Shown here in pieces: positions 3,107-5,779 of a stretch of 5,779 nt of DNA; positions within the stretch are counted from its first letter, which is position 1, and each line of letters starts with the position of its first letter. The position numbers were made by a program, and so were the translations under genes. This DNA is from JAKAQB01 sp035702855 (lineage in GTDB: Bacteria > Actinomycetota > Acidimicrobiia > Acidimicrobiales > Palsa-688), in the NCBI GenBank assembly GCA_035702855.1, contig DASSZM010000161.1, positions 1 to 5,779 of the forward strand, in the 5' to 3' direction. The notes beneath the pieces are model-generated. The model did not search any database and had not been told where the DNA came from. It saw only the letters and a program-made list of their open reading frames with translations.

Positions 3107-5779
3107 CAGGCCCCGCCGCCGGGGAGGGCGAAGCGGCACCACACCGACTTGCCGTCCCGGGTCGGGCGGGCGCCCCACTGGTGCGCCAGCAGCCCGACCA
3201 TCTGCAAGCCCCGGCCGTGCTCGTCCTCCGAGCCGGCGCGCACGGCTCGCGGCAGGACGCCGGTCCCGTCGGTCACCTCGGCGTAGAGCCACTCGTCGCT
3301 GCGGCGGACCCGCAGCTGCCGGGGGCCGTCGGCATGGACGACGGCGTTGGTGACCAGCTCGTCGACGGCGAGGACGACGTCGTCGGCGAGCGGCGCCCCG
3401 ATGTGCCACTCCGCCAGAGTCGCCGCCAGCCACCGGCGGGCCTTCCCGACCGTCTGGCGGTCGTCCTGCAGGGGCAGGGCGGCCGCGGCGGCCTCGCCGC
3501 CGTCGGGAATGGGGACGGCGACGAGGACGGCGATGTCGTCGGTCGGGTCCTCGGGCACCAGCCGCTCGACCACCGCCCGCGCCAGACCGCCGTCGGGGAG
3601 GGCGCCGGCGCCGCCGGCCGAGAGGTCCTGCAACGCCGCGACCAGCGCGTCGATGCCGGCGTCGAGGGGGTCGCTGCGTCGCTCGACCAGCCCGTCGGTG
3701 TACAGCGTGAGCGATGTCCCCGGGGGCAGGTGCACCTCCTCCTCGGTCGGGAACCCGGCCGAGGTCCCGAGTGGCGGGGACACGGTCGTCAGGCGCCGGG
3801 CCCCGTCCGGGCCGACGACGAGCGGGGGCACGTGGCCGCTGTTGGCGTAGGTCAGGGTCCCGTCGAAGGGGTCGAAGACGGCGTACACGCAGGTGACGAT
3901 GTGGTCGTCGCCGAGCTCCCGCACCGCCCCGTCGAGCAGCCCGAGCACGTCGGCGGGCGGCAGGTCGAGCCGGGCGTAGGCGCGGGTGGCGGACCGCAGC
4001 TGGCCCATCACCGCCGCCGCCCGGACGCCGCGGCCCATGACGTCGCCGACGACGAGGGCGGTCCGGCCGGAGCCCAGCTCGATCACGTCGTACCAGTCGC
4101 CGCCGACCTGCGTCCCGGCGACCCCCGCCCGGTAGTAGGTCCCCACGTCGAGGCCGTCGGGAGCGAAGTCCTGTGTCGGCAGCAGGCTGGTCTGGAGCTG
4201 CTCGGCGATGCGGTGCTCCCGGATGGCGGTCTCCCGGGCGACGGCCGCGGCCGCCAGGGCCTGCTCGGCCGCCCGCTGGTCCTGGATGTCCTGCACGGAC
4301 CCGCGGATGACCGGCCGGGCGGGGTCGGAGTTGACCAGCTCCCCCCAGACCCGGACGAGGCGGCTGCCCGCGTCGTTGCCGATCCGCAGCTCCACGTCGA
4401 CGGGGTCGGATCGGCTCGCCGACCGCACGGCGGTGTGGGCCGCGGCGCGGTCGTCGGCGTGGACGAAGCGGTCGATGACCTCCGCCAGGCTCGGCTCGGG
4501 CGGTCCCCAGGCGGCATCGTCCAGCAGGCCCAGCATGCGCCGCATCTCGTCGGAGGCGTCGAGCCGGCCGGTGGCGAGGTCGATCTCGAAGCTGCCGACG
4601 CGGGCCATGCGTTCGGCCTGGTCGAGCATCGCCTGGCGGCGCTCGAGCTCGATGCGGACCCGCCGGGACCGCTCGAGCTCCAGGTTGGAGCGGACCCGGG
4701 CGAGCAGCTCCCGGGCGGTGAACGGCTTGATCAGGTAGTCGTCGGCCCCGGCCTCGAGGCCCTCGACCATGCCGTCCTCGCCGGCTCGTGCCGAGAGGAG
4801 CACGACCGGCAGCTGCATGGTCGCCGGGTCGCCGCGCAGGCCCGACAGGAGCCCGATGCCGTCGAGGTTGGGCATCATCACGTCGGAGAGGACCAGGTCG
4901 GGCGGGTCGGCGCGCGCCATGCGCAGCGCTTCCTCGCCGTCGCGTGCGGTCCGGACCCGGTAGTGCTGGGAGAGGAGCCCCTCCAGGTACTCGCGCATGT
5001 CGGCGCTGTCGTCGACGACGAGCACCGTCGGGGTGCGCGCCCCCTCGGCGGGCCCGGCGGCCGCCGGTACGGGGACGGCGTCGGCGGGCGCGCCGCCCAC
5101 CCAGCGCATGGCCTCGGCGACGAAGCCCGCCGTCTGGCGCTCGAGGGTCCGGGCGGTCCCCTCGGCGTCGCCCGCCGCACCGGCTGCCCCCTCGGCGACC
5201 TCGCCGGTCGTCGCCGGGTCCTCGGCCCCGGCGCCGCGTGGAGCGGGGTGGGCGGCACCGGCCGCGTCGGCGGGCACCCAGGGGATGCGCACCCGGAAGG
5301 TGCTGCCGGCGCCCTCGGTGCTGTCGACGCCGACCGTGCCGCCGTGGAGGGCGGTCAGCTCGGCGACGAGGGCGAGCCCGATGCCCGACCCCTCGAAGGT
5401 GCGCGACCGGGTGCCGAGCACCCGGTGGAAGCGCTCGAAGAGGCGGGCGTGCTCCTCGGGCGGGATCCCCACGCCGGTGTCGGTCACGGCGAGCTCGATG
5501 GCCGGCGGCTCGAGCAGCGCCCCGTCGCCGGTCACCGACGCCGCCGGGCTGTCCGGCGTGGCGTCGGTGAGCGCCCGCAGCGACACGGTGACGCCGCCCT
5601 CGAAGGTGAACTTGAGGGCGTTGGACAGCAGGTTGAGCAGGATCGTCGCCCACATCTGCGGGTCGACCTGCGCCGGTCCCGGCATCGGGGGGCAGTCGAG
5701 GGTGAGGGTGAGCCCCGCCCGCCGGATCGCCGGGGCAAACGTCCTCGCCAGCTCGGCGGTCAGCGCCGGCAGGTCGGTC
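3106..5779 (-). CDS. Hybrid histidine kinase - receiver - PAS - SpoIIE phosphatase - anti-sigma ATPase fusion, N-terminus outside window
   Basis: A multidomain signalling protein joining a phosphorelay to partner-switching control. The frame is open to the window edge, so the Met at 5685 is internal; 890 C-terminal residues are seen. Numbering from that Met: HATPase_c of a histidine kinase, 1-137 (N box NLLSNALKF, G1 DTGVGIP, F box FERFHRV, G2 GSGIGLAL); Ala/Gly-rich linker 138-217; receiver 219-340 (DD225-226, phosphoacceptor Asp268, Ser298, Lys320); PAS about 355-470; helical, probably coiled-coil linker 468-498; SpoIIE/PP2C serine phosphatase about 498-727 (GGDWYD, GDVMGRG, YTDGLVE, DDIAVLV, metal aspartates intact); HATPase_c_2 of RsbW/SpoIIAB type, 737-856 (DELVTNAVVHA with Asn780, DGTG with Asp806, HGRGL). 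All motifs look functional. The HisKA phosphorylation helix and any sensor lie upstream, outside the window. By family analogy the phosphatase would dephosphorylate a STAS antagonist and the last domain bind a sigma factor or phosphorylate the antagonist; neither partner is nearby. Stop TGA at 3108-3106. Confidence 0.94.
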   Translation of the reverse strand, partial: TDLPALTAELARTFAPAIRRAGLTLTLDCPPMPGPAQVDPQMWATILLNLLSNALKFTFEGGVTVSLRALTDATPDSPAASVTGDGALLEPPAIELAVTDTGVGIPPEEHARLFERFHRVLGTRSRTFEGSGIGLALVAELTALHGGTVGVDSTEGAGSTFRVRIPWVPADAAGAAHPAPRGAGAEDPATTGEVAEGAAGAAGDAEGTARTLERQTAGFVAEAMRWVGGAPADAVPVPAAAGPAEGARTPTVLVVDDSADMREYLEGLLSQHYRVRTARDGEEALRMARADPPDLVLSDVMMPNLDGIGLLSGLRGDPATMQLPVVLLSARAGEDGMVEGLEAGADDYLIKPFTARELLARVRSNLELERSRRVRIELERRQAMLDQAERMARVGSFEIDLATGRLDASDEMRRMLGLLDDAAWGPPEPSLAEVIDRFVHADDRAAAHTAVRSASRSDPVDVELRIGNDAGSRLVRVWGELVNSDPARPVIRGSVQDIQDQRAAEQALAAAAVARETAIREHRIAEQLQTSLLPTQDFAPDGLDVGTYYRAGVAGTQVGGDWYDVIELGSGRTALVVGDVMGRGVRAAAVMGQLRSATRAYARLDLPPADVLGLLDGAVRELGDDHIVTCVYAVFDPFDGTLTYANSGHVPPLVVGPDGARRLTTVSPPLGTSAGFPTEEEVHLPPGTSLTLYTDGLVERRSDPLDAGIDALVAALQDLSAGGAGALPDGGLARAVVERLVPEDPTDDIAVLVAVPIPDGGEAAAAALPLQDDRQTVGKARRWLAATLAEWHIGAPLADDVVLAVDELVTNAVVHADGPRQLRVRRSDEWLYAEVTDGTGVLPRAVRAGSEDEHGRGLQMVGLLAHQWGARPTRDGKSVWCRFALPGGGA

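Noticed and set aside
282..3353. A 1023-codon plus-strand open frame crossing the whole left half of the window.
   Set aside because: It runs out of frame through the sulfurtransferase and permease and antisense to the Fur-family gene, and its translation is Arg/Pro/Ala-rich with no domain; long stop-free shadow frames are expected at this GC content.
2963..5653. An 896-codon minus-strand open frame overlapping the kinase/phosphatase gene.
   Set aside because: It is a shifted frame of the real gene with Arg/Pro/Gly-rich sequence and no recognisable domain, whereas the other frame shows five intact domains.
5683..5685. ATG as the start of the multidomain signalling gene.
   Set aside because: The upstream codons to the window edge are in frame and continue the kinase linker sequence (TDLPALTAELARTF...), and a start here would cut into the region before the N box; the gene is truncated by the window.

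Overview
The window is very GC-rich (third codon positions are almost all G or C) and looks like a chromosomal segment of a high-GC actinobacterium. This rests on base composition, the SpoIIE-phosphatase/anti-sigma-kinase fusion and the Fur-family regulator type. The species cannot be named from the sequence. No mobile element, tRNA, rRNA or CRISPR array is visible.

Layout: four protein genes in alternating orientation. (1) Positions 1-696, plus strand: the 3' part of a two-domain rhodanese / 3-mercaptopyruvate-sulfurtransferase-type gene that begins before the window. (2) Positions 697-1199: a gene-free convergent gap of about 500 bp with extreme strand asymmetry. It is G-rich on the plus strand up to about 905 and C-rich after about 970, and holds G-quadruplex-type motifs on both strands, a hairpin and a 36-bp tandem duplication. 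(3) Positions 1200-1676, minus strand: a Fur-family metal regulator whose histidine pattern resembles Nur, the nickel-uptake regulator. (4) Positions 1677-1917: a divergent control region with a promoter-like pair, a three-half-site operator candidate and a strong ribosome binding site. (5) Positions 1918-3069, plus strand: a NiCoT (HoxN/NixA) nickel/cobalt permease. (6) Positions 3086-3106: a perfect 9-bp GC hairpin between convergent genes, probably a bidirectional terminator. (7) Positions 3106-5779, minus strand: the C-terminal 890 residues of a giant signalling protein (histidine-kinase ATPase, receiver, PAS, SpoIIE/PP2C phosphatase, anti-sigma-type ATPase) whose N-terminus lies outside the window.

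Functionally, the regulator and the permease form a plausible self-contained metal-homeostasis pair: the Fur-family protein would sense nickel and act on the operator upstream of the divergently transcribed transporter. The multidomain kinase/phosphatase is a separate unit that would link phosphorelay input to partner-switching control of an alternative sigma factor. Its usual partners (STAS antagonist, sigma factor) are not in the window. The sulfurtransferase has no obvious link to either.

The most interesting items are the candidate Nur-type operator, the one-polypeptide fusion of phosphorelay and partner switching, and the G-quadruplex motifs lying downstream of both convergent stop codons, each on the sense strand of its own gene.
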